Below are positions 39,441 through 50,129 of a DNA stretch of 64,000 nt, piece after piece. A model generated the notes under the pieces. That model did not search any database. It saw only the letters and a list, made by a program, of their open reading frames with translations, and had not been told where the DNA came from. Source of the stretch: Plebeiibacterium marinum (GTDB lineage Bacteria > Bacteroidota > Bacteroidia > Bacteroidales > Marinilabiliaceae); the NCBI RefSeq assembly GCF_026013615.1, contig NZ_JAPDPI010000009.1:62001-126000 (forward strand), written 5' to 3'. A program made the position numbers and the translations under genes. Each line of letters opens with the position of its first letter. The stretch's first letter is position 1.

Positions 39441-39448
39441 CAAATGTA
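39441..39448 (-). promoter_or_regulatory. -7 element (TACATTTG) of pyrE, implying a leaderless or near-leaderless mRNA
   Basis: Exact TAnnTTTG match on the minus strand ending only 4 nt before the pyrE ATG, and lying inside the 5' end of the NUDIX frame. If used, transcription would begin at or next to the start codon. Confidence 0.4.
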
Positions 39449-40055
39449 TAAAGTTTTTTTCAAGGATAGAATTGTTTTTTTAACTAACAACATTGAACGT
39501 GACCTGAATAACGATTTTGGGGCAATTTTCAAATACTCAAACCCTAAGGAGCTTAAGGATTTTATCAATCACTTTGATTCGAGAGAAGAGATCAAAAGCG
39601 CTTTTGTTTACCATCATGATTTAGATAAACTTTTGGAGGTTTTTAGTAAATGCTTTAAAGTAATTGAAGCAGCAGGAGGTGTTGTAAAAAACTTTGAAGG
39701 TAAAATATTATTTATACACAGGTTAGGTGTTTGGGATTTACCTAAAGGCAAAGCTGAAAAGGGAGAATCAATAGAAGAGACTGCTTTAAGAGAAGTTGAG
39801 GAAGAATGCTCCATTACCCCGCTGACAATAACAAAAGCTTTAAAACCTACCTATCACACATATTGGTTAAAATCAAAATTGATTTTGAAAAAAACACACT
39901 GGTTTGAAATGAAGTATGACGGTAACGACATACCCAAACCTCAGGAAGAAGAAGACATTTCACTTGCAGAATGGCTTTCAAACAACAATTTGGACAAAGT
40001 ATATCAAAATACATATCCAAGCATATTGGAAGTATTAAATCAGGTAGATTTGTAA
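39444..40055 (+). CDS. NUDIX hydrolase
   Basis: Hydrolyses a nucleoside diphosphate-linked substrate; which one is not readable. The Nudix box GKAEKGESIEETALREVEEE is complete for metal binding; the usual final glycine is Ser. An N-terminal extension of about 70 residues (FFKDRIVFLTNNIERDLNNDF) precedes the Nudix domain, and this two-part form is common in Bacteroidota beside pyrE. Two starts are possible: 39435 (overlapping the pyrE ATG) or 39444, whose product MYKVFFKDRIVF looks more natural. Confidence 0.88.
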   Translation: MYKVFFKDRIVFLTNNIERDLNNDFGAIFKYSNPKELKDFINHFDSREEIKSAFVYHHDLDKLLEVFSKCFKVIEAAGGVVKNFEGKILFIHRLGVWDLPKGKAEKGESIEETALREVEEECSITPLTITKALKPTYHTYWLKSKLILKKTHWFEMKYDGNDIPKPQEEEDISLAEWLSNNNLDKVYQNTYPSILEVLNQVDL

Positions 40056-40165
40056 AAAAAGATTCGCATTTGGTTTTTAGCTGCCTTTTATTATTTACTA
40101 TCCACTTCTTTACTAATATTTTTTATATTTTTAAGGGATTTTTCAACACAACACAAAATCATTAA

Positions 40166-40801
40166 ATGACAGCTCAAGAAATAGAATTTGAAAACAGAAA
40201 AGAAAAATTGCGGCAAGATGCTGTATTTAAAGAAGTTCAGAGATTAAGAAAAATAAACCGTTCACAATCAAGCAAAATAGCCAAATTAAGAAAGGCTATG
40301 TATTTTCAAATCCTCTTTTTCATCTCTTTATTAGTAGTATTTTTATTAAAAGGCATGATTAGCTTTGGAGGGGCCGCTTCAAACGAGGAACTTGCTGCAT
40401 TTAAACTGAAGTACAACGACTTGAAAAATGCAAACAAGTCTTTAGATGATTCTATTGAGGTGTATAAAAGTCGAATAACCCAAATTACGGATAAAAACAT
40501 GGTTGACAGAAACGAAACAGGACTAAGGTTTCGTGTTCAAATTGGGGCATTTAAAGAAATTAATTTAAATGACTTTTCTACAAATCTGGTAGCTATTAAT
40601 CAGGAAACCTACGACAGTATTAACCAGTATACCATTGGTGTTTTTAAAAACTACGAAAAGGCCAAAGTATTTTTGGAAGATATTAAACGGATGGGTTTCA
40701 ACGATTCCTTTATTATATCTACAAAAAACGGCAGAAGAATTCCGATTGACAAACTCTCTAAAGAGGAATTATATCCGAATTTGAAAAATCCCGTTGATTA
40801 G
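40166..40801 (+). CDS. Single-pass membrane protein with a C-terminal SPOR-like domain
   Basis: The 211-residue protein has a charged, probably coiled-coil cytosolic segment (about 1-43), one membrane segment (about 46-64, FQILFFISLLVVFLLKGMI), a coiled-coil periplasmic stalk (about 70-112) and a C-terminal SPOR-like domain (about 120-195: FRVQIGAFKEIN, INQYTIGVFKNYEKAKVFLEDIKRMG, DSFIIST). SPOR domains bind denuded peptidoglycan at division sites, so a role in the envelope or division is plausible. It is convergent with actE, 10 bp apart. Confidence 0.75.
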   Translation: MTAQEIEFENRKEKLRQDAVFKEVQRLRKINRSQSSKIAKLRKAMYFQILFFISLLVVFLLKGMISFGGAASNEELAAFKLKYNDLKNANKSLDDSIEVYKSRITQITDKNMVDRNETGLRFRVQIGAFKEINLNDFSTNLVAINQETYDSINQYTIGVFKNYEKAKVFLEDIKRMGFNDSFIISTKNGRRIPIDKLSKEELYPNLKNPVD

Positions 40802-40811
40802 TTTTATTATT

Positions 40812-41384
40812 TCACTCCTTTATATTTTCTATCAGTTCCTTTCTGATATAAGAAGTTATTTTCCATCTTTCATCAGGAGTAACCATTCCTTGGTGGGCAC
40901 CCATTACACCAAAACCCACTGAGATAACATGGAATATTTCTCCGTCGGGATTTTTGGTTACTTTTTCTGAAAGTAAATTAGCTGGTGGGTATGAATATTT
41001 TCCACTAGTAAACAAATACCCATTACCATCTCCCTTTTCTCCATGGCAATGCCAACAAAAAATATTATACAAGCGTTTTCCTTCAGTTAAGGTTTCTTTC
41101 CTAATGGAATCTATGGCATAAAAATTACTTAGCTCAACTCCAGCCAACTCCCTATCCTCAACGGTCTTCTCAAATTGATATGGAATACTTCCTCTTGGCA
41201 CTGTATTCTCAACAGGCGGGAGATTGGTTTTTCCATTAGGTAAAACCGGATTCTCCGAATAGGTTTCATAACTTCTTGACTGCTCCATATCAGGAAAATA
41301 ACTATATCCTGGCTGATTTCTGTCAAGGTCACATGAAACCAGAAACAACAACACCCAAACACTATTTAATATTTTCATAATCAA
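40812..41384 (-). CDS. actE: Alternative complex III subunit ActE, monoheme cytochrome c lipoprotein
   Basis: ActE accepts electrons from ActA hemes and passes them to the terminal oxidase or a soluble carrier. The lipobox LFLVSC (Cys18) anchors it. The heme c site is CWHCH (110-114), followed by GEKGDGNG and the likely axial Met in GFGVMGAHQGMV. It overlaps actF by 23 bp (17 if Met3 is the start). It is the last gene of the act operon, whereas in the usual order it precedes actF. Confidence 0.9.
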   Translation of the reverse strand: MIMKILNSVWVLLFLVSCDLDRNQPGYSYFPDMEQSRSYETYSENPVLPNGKTNLPPVENTVPRGSIPYQFEKTVEDRELAGVELSNFYAIDSIRKETLTEGKRLYNIFCWHCHGEKGDGNGYLFTSGKYSYPPANLLSEKVTKNPDGEIFHVISVGFGVMGAHQGMVTPDERWKITSYIRKELIENIKE

Positions 41385-42534
41385 AGCTTTCTTTATAATA
41401 AGGATGATTTTGAGGAACCAGACTTCCTTTTGTCAGAGACTTAAATATTGCAAAACAAAACAATGATATATACAGTATTGTAAAGCCTATTTCCAAGACG
41501 CTAATTCCAGCTCCCGCATCCCCAGTTGTGCCCGGCATAATAGCTAAGAACAAATCAAGCCAATGGCCACAAAACACAATAATAGAAGTATATAACAACC
41601 AACTTACCTTACGTTTGTTACCCCGTGACATCAGAGCAAAAAATGGCACCACAAAACAAATTACAACATTGACATAAAATAGTACCCTAAAATTAGTTAT
41701 CCGCTCAACGTAATAAACCGTTTCCTCAGGAATATTGCTATACCAGATCAAAAGATATTGCGAGATCCATAAATAAGCCCAGAATATACTGAAACCAAAC
41801 AGATATTTCCCCAGGTCATGCAGATGTTCATCATTTATATAATTGAGATATCCCAATTTTTGTAAAACAATAACTAATATTATAATTACGGCAATAGTAT
41901 TTACGAATAGCCCGATAAAAGTATACCAACCATACAAGGTACTAAACCAATGGGCGTCAATGCTCATAAGCCAATCCCAAGCCGAGGTTGAACTCGTTAT
42001 AGCGATAAACACAACAAATAATGCTGAATATGTTCGCAGTTTGTAAAACACTTTTAAATCGGAGGATGAGTCACTCTTTAAGGAAAGCTGTCTGATTTTA
42101 TAAATTAAGAATGTCCAACCTGCTATATATATTATCATCCTGAGTATGAAAAACGGAAGGTTAAGATAGCCTTGTTTCAATTGCAAAACCGAATCTAAGT
42201 GTTCTGTGTGCGACCAATGGTATAATGAATGAACTCCAAAAACAATTGGTACAATCATCAATGCTCCTAACCAAATATTACTACCTATAGCTTCTGCAAT
42301 TCGTTGTACTGTTGTTTGCCATCCGGATTCTGCGATAAGGTGAACAGCCACAAAAAAAACTGCTCCCAAACTTAAGGATATAACCAAAAATCCATTTAAA
42401 AGTATGTTAGCCCAAATTCTTTCCTCTGTCCACGATCCAAATATCAACCCCAACACAATCAACAAAACTCCTGTTATTACACCTACTGTAAGAACTGTCT
42501 TTATATTTTTTGTTATCACAAACTGATTGTCCAT
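41362..42534 (-). CDS. actF: Alternative complex III subunit ActF
   Basis: An integral membrane subunit of about ten helices (390 residues) related to ActC/NrfD-type quinol-binding proteins. The sequence is strongly hydrophobic, with conserved-looking FGSWTEERIWANILLNGFLV, WSHTEHLDSV, SSTSAWDWLMSIDAHWFSTL and RGNKRKVSWL. It lies 3 bp after actD and overlaps actE, so translation is probably coupled. Confidence 0.9.
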   Translation of the reverse strand: MDNQFVITKNIKTVLTVGVITGVLLIVLGLIFGSWTEERIWANILLNGFLVISLSLGAVFFVAVHLIAESGWQTTVQRIAEAIGSNIWLGALMIVPIVFGVHSLYHWSHTEHLDSVLQLKQGYLNLPFFILRMIIYIAGWTFLIYKIRQLSLKSDSSSDLKVFYKLRTYSALFVVFIAITSSTSAWDWLMSIDAHWFSTLYGWYTFIGLFVNTIAVIIILVIVLQKLGYLNYINDEHLHDLGKYLFGFSIFWAYLWISQYLLIWYSNIPEETVYYVERITNFRVLFYVNVVICFVVPFFALMSRGNKRKVSWLLYTSIIVFCGHWLDLFLAIMPGTTGDAGAGISVLEIGFTILYISLFCFAIFKSLTKGSLVPQNHPYYKESFDYENIK

Positions 42535-42537
42535 TTC

Positions 42538-43071
42538 TTATTCATTTTGAAGTGAAGGATTTATAGATTTTATATCTTCTGCACCCGCTTCCTTGAGAAC
42601 ATTAAATATTTTTTGTTCATGTGAGTCATCAACAAACTCCAGAACAACCAAAAACACATTATCACTGGTTCTCTCATCGAATATTAGCGCAGGAGCTCCC
42701 GGACCAATCCCAGATTTAATCAAAAATCCAAATACCAATGATATAGCAGCAAACAAAACAGCCATCTCAAAGGTTACAGGTATAAATGAAGGCACCGAAA
42801 AAAACGGTTTACCGCCAAAGTTTAAAGGCCAGCTTGATGAAAAAACCCAAACTTGGAAAACAAAGGCCAAAATGGCACCCAATGTACCAGCAACAAAGCC
42901 TAATCGTGGCAATCTCGATCTTTTAAATTTCAACACATCATCCAGGCCATGAACCGGGAAGGGCGTTCTGACATCAAAGATTGGAATATCGCTTTTCTGA
43001 ATCTGTATAATTCCATCCAACAATTCCTTATCATCATAATATACACCAGTTATATATTGCCTATTTTTCAT
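42538..43071 (-). CDS. actD: Alternative complex III subunit ActD (DUF3341)
   Basis: A 177-residue protein with two membrane segments (about 60-84 and 98-121) and a C-terminal cytosolic tail. It begins [16 protein letters not shown] and contains [20 protein letters not shown], the DUF3341 hallmark. In the Flavobacterium and Rhodothermus complexes ActD contacts ActB/C. The frame extends to 43092, but Met at 43071 ([12 protein letters not shown]) is a better start, giving an 11-bp overlap with actC. Confidence 0.9.
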   Translation of the reverse strand: MKNRQYITGVYYDDKELLDGIIQIQKSDIPIFDVRTPFPVHGLDDVLKFKRSRLPRLGFVAGTLGAILAFVFQVWVFSSSWPLNFGGKPFFSVPSFIPVTFEMAVLFAAISLVFGFLIKSGIGPGAPALIFDERTSDNVFLVVLEFVDDSHEQKIFNVLKEAGAEDIKSINPSLQNE

Positions 43072-44440
43072 TTTCAACTCCTTTCCTAACAAAGTTTTCT
43101 CCCGAACTCCTTAATACGCTTTTCACTTCTGCGATAGCAACAACCGGGAAGAATCTGATAAAAAGAAAGAAAAGTGTAAAAAACAGACCAAAAGTACCTA
43201 AGTATACACCCACTTCAACCCAGGTTGGCGAGTACATTGCCCAGCTTGAAGGCAAAAAATCACGATGCAACGAGGTTACTATGATTACAAAACGTTCAAA
43301 CCACATTCCTATATTAACAAATATTGAAATGATAAAAGTTGCAGCCAGGTTCCTTCTGATTTTTTTAAACCAAAAAAGCTGAGGGGTAATAACATTACAA
43401 GTCATCATAATCCAATAAGCCCACCAATAAGGTCCAAAAGCTCTATTCACAAAAGCAAAACGTTCATATACCACCCCAGAATACCACGCCATAAACAATT
43501 CAGTTATATAGGCTATCCCAACTATTGAACCGGTGGCTATAATAACTTTATTCATTGATTCTACATGCCCTACTGTTATATAGTTTTGTAGGTTTAGGGC
43601 CTTTCTGGTAATAATCATCAAAGTTAAAACCATAGCAAAACCAGAAAATACAGCTCCTGCAACAAAGTATGGTGGAAATATCGTTGTGTGCCATCCAGGA
43701 ATTACCGAAGTGGCAAAATCCATACTTACAATGGAGTGCACAGAAAGTACCAGTGGGGCAGCAAGTCCTGCCAATATCAGAGACATTGATTCATGCCTGG
43801 CCCAATGCCTTGCTGAACCAGTCCATCCAAAACTTAAAACTGCATATACTTTCTTTTTAAAACTCCTTTTCAGCCTGTCTCTGATAGTAGCTATATCAGG
43901 AATCAATCCCATATACCAAAACAATAGGGACACCATAAAATAGGTTGATATGGCAAAAACATCCCATAATAATGGTGAGTTAAAGTTAACCCACAGGTCT
44001 CTGGTATTCGGATATGGGAATACAAAGAAACCAAGTGGCAACCTTCCCATATGAAGCAGAGGAAACAACCCGGCACACATTACCGCAAAAATAGTCATGG
44101 CTTCTGCGCTCCTGTTAATACTGGTCCTCCATTTTTGTCTAAAAAGCAACAATATAGCAGATATAAAGGTGCCGGCATGACCAATACCAACCCACCACAC
44201 AAAGTTTGTAATACCCCATCCCCATCCTATAGTTCTGTTTAAACCCCAACTTCCTATTCCATCCCATACGGTAACAAATATTGCCACACCTCCAAGCATT
44301 AAAGCCAGTAAAGCAAGGCCTAATCCCACAAACCATAGCCTCCCAGGCTTACCGTCCATGGGCTTTGTAATATCATCAGTTACCTGTTTATAACTCTTCG
44401 ACCCGGTAACCAAAGGTTCTCTTATAGGTGATATATACAT
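43061..44440 (-). CDS. actC: Alternative complex III subunit ActC (NrfD-like quinol-oxidising subunit)
   Basis: A 459-residue polytopic membrane protein with about ten helices. It contains [27 protein letters not shown], typical of NrfD/ActC, and later [21 protein letters not shown] and [21 protein letters not shown]. ActC holds the menaquinol site that feeds electrons to ActB clusters. Its ATG shares one base with the actB stop, so the two are translationally coupled. Confidence 0.95.
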   Translation of the reverse strand: MYISPIREPLVTGSKSYKQVTDDITKPMDGKPGRLWFVGLGLALLALMLGGVAIFVTVWDGIGSWGLNRTIGWGWGITNFVWWVGIGHAGTFISAILLLFRQKWRTSINRSAEAMTIFAVMCAGLFPLLHMGRLPLGFFVFPYPNTRDLWVNFNSPLLWDVFAISTYFMVSLLFWYMGLIPDIATIRDRLKRSFKKKVYAVLSFGWTGSARHWARHESMSLILAGLAAPLVLSVHSIVSMDFATSVIPGWHTTIFPPYFVAGAVFSGFAMVLTLMIITRKALNLQNYITVGHVESMNKVIIATGSIVGIAYITELFMAWYSGVVYERFAFVNRAFGPYWWAYWIMMTCNVITPQLFWFKKIRRNLAATFIISIFVNIGMWFERFVIIVTSLHRDFLPSSWAMYSPTWVEVGVYLGTFGLFFTLFFLFIRFFPVVAIAEVKSVLRSSGENFVRKGVENEK

Positions 44441-47412
44441 TAGCTATGATTTTTATATTTAGGTTTAATTGAGTTATGGCTCTCAACATTCCTCACTTTT
44501 GTTAGATACCCTACACTAGGTAAAGTGTGCAGCTCTTCAAGAAGGTGATATGCACGGGGATCCTTAATCAGCTGACTAACTTCACTTTTTGGATCATTTA
44601 TATCTCCAAAAATGATGGCTTTTGCTGGACAAGCCTGTTGACAAGCAGTTTGTATATCTCCATCTTTAAGATGTGATGCTAATTTTTTGGCTTCTAGTTT
44701 TTTCTCCTGAATTCTTTGTATACAAAAGGAGCATTTTTCAATCACGCCTTTGGCTCTTACTGTAACATCAGGATTTAAAACCAACCGCTTTAGGTCCGAT
44801 GTCATCCCTGTTGCATCCTTACGGTTAAAAGGTATGGAATCTGCCCCTGTGTAATCGTACCAATTAAATCTTCTTACCTTATACGGACAATTGTTATTGC
44901 AATACCTTGTTCCAATGCACCTATTATAAGCCATTTGATTTATACCTTCTGAACTGTGGTTGGTAGCAGCAACCGGGCAAACATTTTCACACGGAGCATT
45001 ATCGCAATGCTGACACATTACAGGCTGACGGACTACACTTATCTTTGAAGGATCATTTGGCGACTGGGTATAATACCGGTCTATTCTAAGCCAATGCATT
45101 TCATGCGATCTCCTTACTTCATCTCTTCCTACAACAGGCACATTATTCTCAGCAGAACAGGCAACAACACAGGCATTACAGCCAGTACATGAATTCAAAT
45201 CAATAAACATAGCCCAATGATGACCCTTGAACTCATGTTTTTTGTATAACGAAGTATGGTGGTGTTCAACAATTTCATGCATTTCATTACCCGACGCAGC
45301 ATCTTTTAAATATTCATTAAAGGAAGTTTCCCTTATAAGAGCTCTTCCTTCCATATTATGGTGCATTTGTGTTGTTGCCAATTCATAGGTAATCCCTGTT
45401 GTCTTTACATTCGAAATACTGGCATAGTAACAAATACCAGTACTACTATTATTCAGCAGATGTTTAACATTTTTTCCAATAGTTTCAGGATCCGGAGTTA
45501 ACATGGTTCTGCCGTAACCCAGAGCGGCAGCTATTACATCTTCATGCTGACCTGGTTGTATGCAAACCGGAAGCCGAACACCCTTAATCTCAATCACATC
45601 TCCTTGTTTCCACCTATTTTTTTGGGCTAAAGAAGGAGCTACTGAGAAGTAATTATCCCAACATATCTTAGAAACAGGATCTGGTAGCTCTTGTAGCCAT
45701 GGATTATTAGCCAACTTTCCATCTCCCAATGCAACTGAATGATATGCCTGAAACTCTAACTCACCTCCACTTTCATCAACACTATTTAAAATCAGATCTG
45801 TATCAAGTAGTTTGTTCTTCAAATTATTTTTTTTCTCCGAATAGAAAACTCCATTACTAAGTACCCTTTTCCATGATGTGACAAAGGAATTTTCTAAGGC
45901 CTGATTATCAATGATATTACTTATCCAATAATCCTTTATAAAATCATGTGTTTTAACCTGTTCTCCCACCCATGGCAATAATATTTGATGGATGTCTTTA
46001 GAGTTAAAAATTGGATGAATTGTTGGTTGACTCAGACTATACATCCCACTTGCAACTTCATAATCATTCCATGATTCAAGATAATGGTTTAGTGGAAGAA
46101 CAAACTGGCAAAATGGATTTGTTTCATCATTTTGAGAGGTAATATTAATTGTAAGCTTTATATCTTTTATCAGTTCTTTAAAATTAATTGATGAAGGCAG
46201 ATTATATGCTGGGTTTGAATCATAACAAACAACAGCACCAACAGCGCCTTCCTCACAATTCTTTGCAAAACTAAATATATCGGTATCTCTACCCTGGTAA
46301 AGTTTCAATTCATTATCCAGGCTAATTGTGGTTCCCATTGAACCTAACATTTGGTTTATTCCAAAGACAACCAACTGAACATCTTTATTGTTTGATGACG
46401 CAACTACAAGCGATTCACTCTTTGATTTTACTAAAAGCTGAGCTGTATTTTCAACCTCCTTTTCAAACCCAGCTCTGGGAAGAACCGGATTATTAGTCAA
46501 TTCTGCTATCCTATTAAACAAGGAACGTATGTATTTATGCTGCTCCGAAGGTTTTATAACATACCGGTCATCGGCATTACTGCCTGATAAGGACAATACT
46601 GATTCATACTGAATATGTTTTGAAAGCTGTTGAGAATGCTGCAGCTTTCTATTTTGTACATACTGGTTCGTATAAGCAGTAGGAGTAATCCATGTCCCCA
46701 AAAAATCAGCACCAAAAGACACAATGGTTTTAGCCTTATCAAACCTGTAAAAAGGAATCGCACTAACCCCAACTATTTCACGATAGGCTTCCCTTAGCCC
46801 TGAATACGAAACCGAATCAAGTATAACAACCTTAATATTCGGATATTTTTTAGCTAGCTTATCAATTACCAGTTTTATACTCGGACTAATGATAGTATGA
46901 GTCAGAAAAATTATGTCTTTTTCATCAGGTATGGAATCCAATTTTTCAATAATTGCCCTATTGGCATCTGACCAACTGATTTCAACACCATTAAAAGTAG
47001 GATTTTTAGGCCTGGATTCATCATACAGATTTAACAAAGAAGCCTGCACTTGTGCTGAAGTTCCGCCATTTGTTAATTGACATTGTTCGTTCCCTTCTAT
47101 TTTAATGGGTCGCCCATCTCTCACTTTCACTAGTACAGGCACAGCTTCACCTCCATTATAGTATGTCGATGCATAAAAACTAGAAACACCAGGCCTAATT
47201 TCTTCAGGCTGAATAAGCAAGGGGATAGCCTTTTTTACAGGTCGCTCGCAACTCGCCATCACTGCTGCTGAGGCAACTCCAAAACCAAAAAGTTTCAAAA
47301 AATCTCTTCTATCGGATTTCAACACGCTTTTAACTCTCTTTTCAGTTGGTGAATGCGCATTATCCTTTTCTTCAGCATTATTATATTCTTCAAGGCTTTT
47401 CCAGTATTTCAT
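44440..47412 (-). CDS. actB: Alternative complex III subunit ActB (TAT-variant molybdopterin-oxidoreductase-like plus Fe-S domain)
   Basis: The 990-residue fusion has a Tat-type leader, [12 protein letters not shown] (RR 35-36), with a possible lipobox VMASC (Cys55). The large B1 part is homologous to molybdopterin oxidoreductases but lacks cofactor in the studied complexes. The C-terminal B2 part (about 735-935) carries ferredoxin cysteines at 742/745/748/752, 800/803/808/812, 832/838/842, 894/897 and 924/928, enough for the three to four clusters known in this subunit. It relays electrons from ActC to ActA. Confidence 0.95.
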   Translation of the reverse strand: MKYWKSLEEYNNAEEKDNAHSPTEKRVKSVLKSDRRDFLKLFGFGVASAAVMASCERPVKKAIPLLIQPEEIRPGVSSFYASTYYNGGEAVPVLVKVRDGRPIKIEGNEQCQLTNGGTSAQVQASLLNLYDESRPKNPTFNGVEISWSDANRAIIEKLDSIPDEKDIIFLTHTIISPSIKLVIDKLAKKYPNIKVVILDSVSYSGLREAYREIVGVSAIPFYRFDKAKTIVSFGADFLGTWITPTAYTNQYVQNRKLQHSQQLSKHIQYESVLSLSGSNADDRYVIKPSEQHKYIRSLFNRIAELTNNPVLPRAGFEKEVENTAQLLVKSKSESLVVASSNNKDVQLVVFGINQMLGSMGTTISLDNELKLYQGRDTDIFSFAKNCEEGAVGAVVCYDSNPAYNLPSSINFKELIKDIKLTINITSQNDETNPFCQFVLPLNHYLESWNDYEVASGMYSLSQPTIHPIFNSKDIHQILLPWVGEQVKTHDFIKDYWISNIIDNQALENSFVTSWKRVLSNGVFYSEKKNNLKNKLLDTDLILNSVDESGGELEFQAYHSVALGDGKLANNPWLQELPDPVSKICWDNYFSVAPSLAQKNRWKQGDVIEIKGVRLPVCIQPGQHEDVIAAALGYGRTMLTPDPETIGKNVKHLLNNSSTGICYYASISNVKTTGITYELATTQMHHNMEGRALIRETSFNEYLKDAASGNEMHEIVEHHHTSLYKKHEFKGHHWAMFIDLNSCTGCNACVVACSAENNVPVVGRDEVRRSHEMHWLRIDRYYTQSPNDPSKISVVRQPVMCQHCDNAPCENVCPVAATNHSSEGINQMAYNRCIGTRYCNNNCPYKVRRFNWYDYTGADSIPFNRKDATGMTSDLKRLVLNPDVTVRAKGVIEKCSFCIQRIQEKKLEAKKLASHLKDGDIQTACQQACPAKAIIFGDINDPKSEVSQLIKDPRAYHLLEELHTLPSVGYLTKVRNVESHNSIKPKYKNHS

Positions 47413-47486
47413 GAGTAAATATTTTGTCCAATTATTACTGAATTATGTTACAAAGACTACCAAATTCCTATTCTAAATCTACCTGG

Positions 47487-48629
47487 TCAATAATGACACT
47501 TCATACAATCATTAGCTCCAATATCCACAGCCTTTATTGAATCATTCCTATTTTCTGAAAGCGCCTTATGATATGCTTTGTATATTGAATAATACTCGTT
47601 ATCTATAAATTGCACATTGGTCTTTTTATGGCAATCTAAACACCATCCCATCGACAAATCATTTTCTTGTTTGAGGATATGCATTTCAGCAACCTCTCCA
47701 TGACATTCGGAACAATCAAGCTTCCCGGCATTTACATGCTGCGCATGGCTAAAAAACACATGATCAGGTAAGTTGTGAACCCTAATCCATTCAATATCTT
47801 GACCTTTTTCAGAACTCAGAACAACCTTAGCTATTTCATGTTTGCCAGATCGACTGCCTTGACGAACGATCATATGACAGTTCATACATAATTCCGGCCC
47901 GGGAATTCCAGCTGATTTTCCGTGCTCTGCATTATTATGACAATACTTACACTCTATTTTATTGTCGCCAGCATGAACTCTGTGTGAAAATTTAACAGGT
48001 TGGTCAGGCATATACCCCAAACTTCTACCAAGGCTGGAAGCTTCATTATAGGCCATAGAAACATGAGTACTTATTCCAGCAATAATTACTAAAATATGTA
48101 TAACCTTATACTTAACAATTTTTGTAAATATAAAATCAATAAGTGCAAGAGCCATCAAAACACCTAAAATCAAAAACCATATAAGTTTTGGGTAGGACTT
48201 AGGAGGCTTTCCCAAGTCAGATTCTTTATAGTTTTTAAGGTAATGGTGCAAATATTCCAAATGCTCATCAGACAATCTGTAACCTTTATGTGATTTTGAC
48301 ACAAAATCCTCACCGGTATTATTAATAACAATCTTAAACTCATCAAGAGATAATGTATCAATGATGCTTATAATTTCCTTCGCTGTTGGACTCCAGTTTA
48401 TTTCACTGCCTGTATATTTGGCATGACAAGATATACAAGATGGTGTTTCACGGTCAATACCTATTAACCCATGAAATACCCTCTCCCCAATCATCTTTTT
48501 GTATGTATCTGTTTCGTTAAAAGGTATATTTAAGGGTTGCGAAAGAACATCAGGCAATGCTACAAACAGAAATATTGTTGCTAAAACATGAAAGCATTTA
48601 AATTTATAAAGGAAAGAGTCGTATATCAT
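47487..48629 (-). CDS. actA: Alternative complex III subunit ActA, multiheme cytochrome c with an extra N-terminal heme domain
   Basis: The periplasmic electron wire of the complex, 380 residues. Six CXXCH motifs start at residues 65, 227, 248, 306, 330 and 375. The last five form the usual pentaheme ActA core. The first lies in an added cytochrome c-like domain (about 31-135, ETPSCISCHAKY) that precedes two membrane segments (about 149-168 and 177-195). A signal-like hydrophobic stretch occupies residues 12-30. It is first in the act operon, 74 bp before actB. Confidence 0.93.
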   Translation of the reverse strand: MIYDSFLYKFKCFHVLATIFLFVALPDVLSQPLNIPFNETDTYKKMIGERVFHGLIGIDRETPSCISCHAKYTGSEINWSPTAKEIISIIDTLSLDEFKIVINNTGEDFVSKSHKGYRLSDEHLEYLHHYLKNYKESDLGKPPKSYPKLIWFLILGVLMALALIDFIFTKIVKYKVIHILVIIAGISTHVSMAYNEASSLGRSLGYMPDQPVKFSHRVHAGDNKIECKYCHNNAEHGKSAGIPGPELCMNCHMIVRQGSRSGKHEIAKVVLSSEKGQDIEWIRVHNLPDHVFFSHAQHVNAGKLDCSECHGEVAEMHILKQENDLSMGWCLDCHKKTNVQFIDNEYYSIYKAYHKALSENRNDSIKAVDIGANDCMKCHY

Positions 48630-48733
48630 GCTAAAAACTTTTAAATAAGCTCATTCAACACAAAATCACACCCTTTTTCAATTTAGTGAAAAAAGTGATA
48701 ATATCAATATTTTAAAAAAAGTATTTATTATTA

Positions 48734-49840
48734 TCAATCCAGCTTTCCAGTAAGCTTGCGTACTAAATTATATTTTGAGAAAAATTCTTTAGCTACCACG
48801 CGAATAATGGTATACACCGGAATAGCCAAAAACATCCCTGCCATTCCTGCCAAATAACCTGCCATAATAATTACCAAAAATATCTCCAATGGATGGGCTT
48901 TAACACTTGATGAAAATATTAGTGGTTGAAAAAGAATATTATCAAGTAATTGCACAACTATATATAATGCAATAATAGCCCCAAAAAACAAGATAATGGG
49001 AGGGGGATCTGATGTTTGCAGATATACAACCATCGACACAATAAGTCCAAAAGAGGCGCCAATAATAGGGCCTAAATAAGGTATAATATTTATCAACCCG
49101 GAAAAAAGACCAATAATCAGCGCATGCTTAAACTCAAGTCCAATTATCATTAAACCAGCAAGCACTATGAGAGAGATTAATGAAATCTGAATAATAATTC
49201 CGGTAAAGTACCTTCGAAGCAAACGATTTATGGACCACAACATATGATCAACCCCGACATAATAAATTTCAGGGACCACCAACTTTATGCTTTCCAATAA
49301 AAGAGACTCTTCTTTTAACAAAAAGAAAGTGATAAATGATATGGAAAACATAGCAATAAAAGTGTTACCAACAAACTCAATAAAGGACGAAAGAATGTCC
49401 TGTATTTTTGCAAAATCAAATATCGAAACTAAAAATTCTGCTATTTGAGTTTTAATCATCGGAAACTCCAGTTCCTCTTGTAGTGATTCATTTATTGGTA
49501 AAATAAATGCGTTTGTAATCCTTTCAAAACGATCTAAAATAGAATTAAAATCTGCTTTTGACAGAAACTGTATTTCCTCAAAAATAAAAGGCACAACAAA
49601 ACTAACAATAGAGATAATGATTGTCCAAATAAACAACACTGTAGCCAATGCACTAAGTGGCTTAGAAAATTTAATCTTTTCAAATTTTTCACCTCTAAAA
49701 AAATCATAAATGGGGCGTGCTACCAAGGATAATATGGCAGATATAATAATAAAGAAAACAATTGCCCTGAAATACCAAAGCAAAAATATACCTGCCAATA
49801 TTGATACAATTCCAAACAGATATTTTAAGTTTTCCTTCAT
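48734..49840 (-). CDS. AI-2E/PerM family membrane protein
   Basis: A 368-residue polytopic protein with about eight membrane segments: two hairpin pairs at the N-terminus (LKYLFGIVSILAGIFLLWYF), a large central loop (about 95-150) and a C-terminal group with GLMIIGLEFKHALIIGLFSGLINIIPYLGPIIGASFGLI. The last motif is the family signature. Members include the AI-2 exporter TqsA and sodium/proton antiporter-like proteins; substrate here is unknown. It is monocistronic, divergent from the ADP-ribosylglycohydrolase-like gene. The 289-bp gap between them holds only AT-rich DNA and a weak direct repeat (AGATAGTTA at 50024 and 50040). Confidence 0.88.
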   Translation of the reverse strand: MKENLKYLFGIVSILAGIFLLWYFRAIVFFIIISAILSLVARPIYDFFRGEKFEKIKFSKPLSALATVLFIWTIIISIVSFVVPFIFEEIQFLSKADFNSILDRFERITNAFILPINESLQEELEFPMIKTQIAEFLVSIFDFAKIQDILSSFIEFVGNTFIAMFSISFITFFLLKEESLLLESIKLVVPEIYYVGVDHMLWSINRLLRRYFTGIIIQISLISLIVLAGLMIIGLEFKHALIIGLFSGLINIIPYLGPIIGASFGLIVSMVVYLQTSDPPPIILFFGAIIALYIVVQLLDNILFQPLIFSSSVKAHPLEIFLVIIMAGYLAGMAGMFLAIPVYTIIRVVAKEFFSKYNLVRKLTGKLD

Positions 49841-50129
49841 ACTATAATTTAGTGTAATGAGAATATTAGTTAGCTGTTCTTATAAATGTATTAAAAATCA
49901 TCTTCAACATCAATTTTATTTCCATATAGTGCGGTTAATATTTTAACAACACGTTCTTTTGGTCATTGCATAGTACAATTGGACTAATTATCAGCATATA
50001 TCAAAATGATAAATTATAATTTTAGATAGTTAATATACCAGATAGTTATGGGATCAGAAAAAAAATAAACCCTATATTTATAGTGATAATTAAGCACAAC
50101 TATTAATTAACCCCGTAAAACCCCAACAA

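Noticed and set aside
39437-39568. 44-residue N-terminal extension of pyrE
   Set aside because: It would cover the NUDIX start, looks unlike pyrE proteins, and the exact -7 element lies inside it.
49841-50129. Hidden gene in the 289-bp gap between the PerM-type and ADP-ribosylglycohydrolase-like genes
   Set aside because: No open frame of useful length, no tRNA-like fold and no exact TAnnTTTG promoter; only a weak AGATAGTTA direct repeat.
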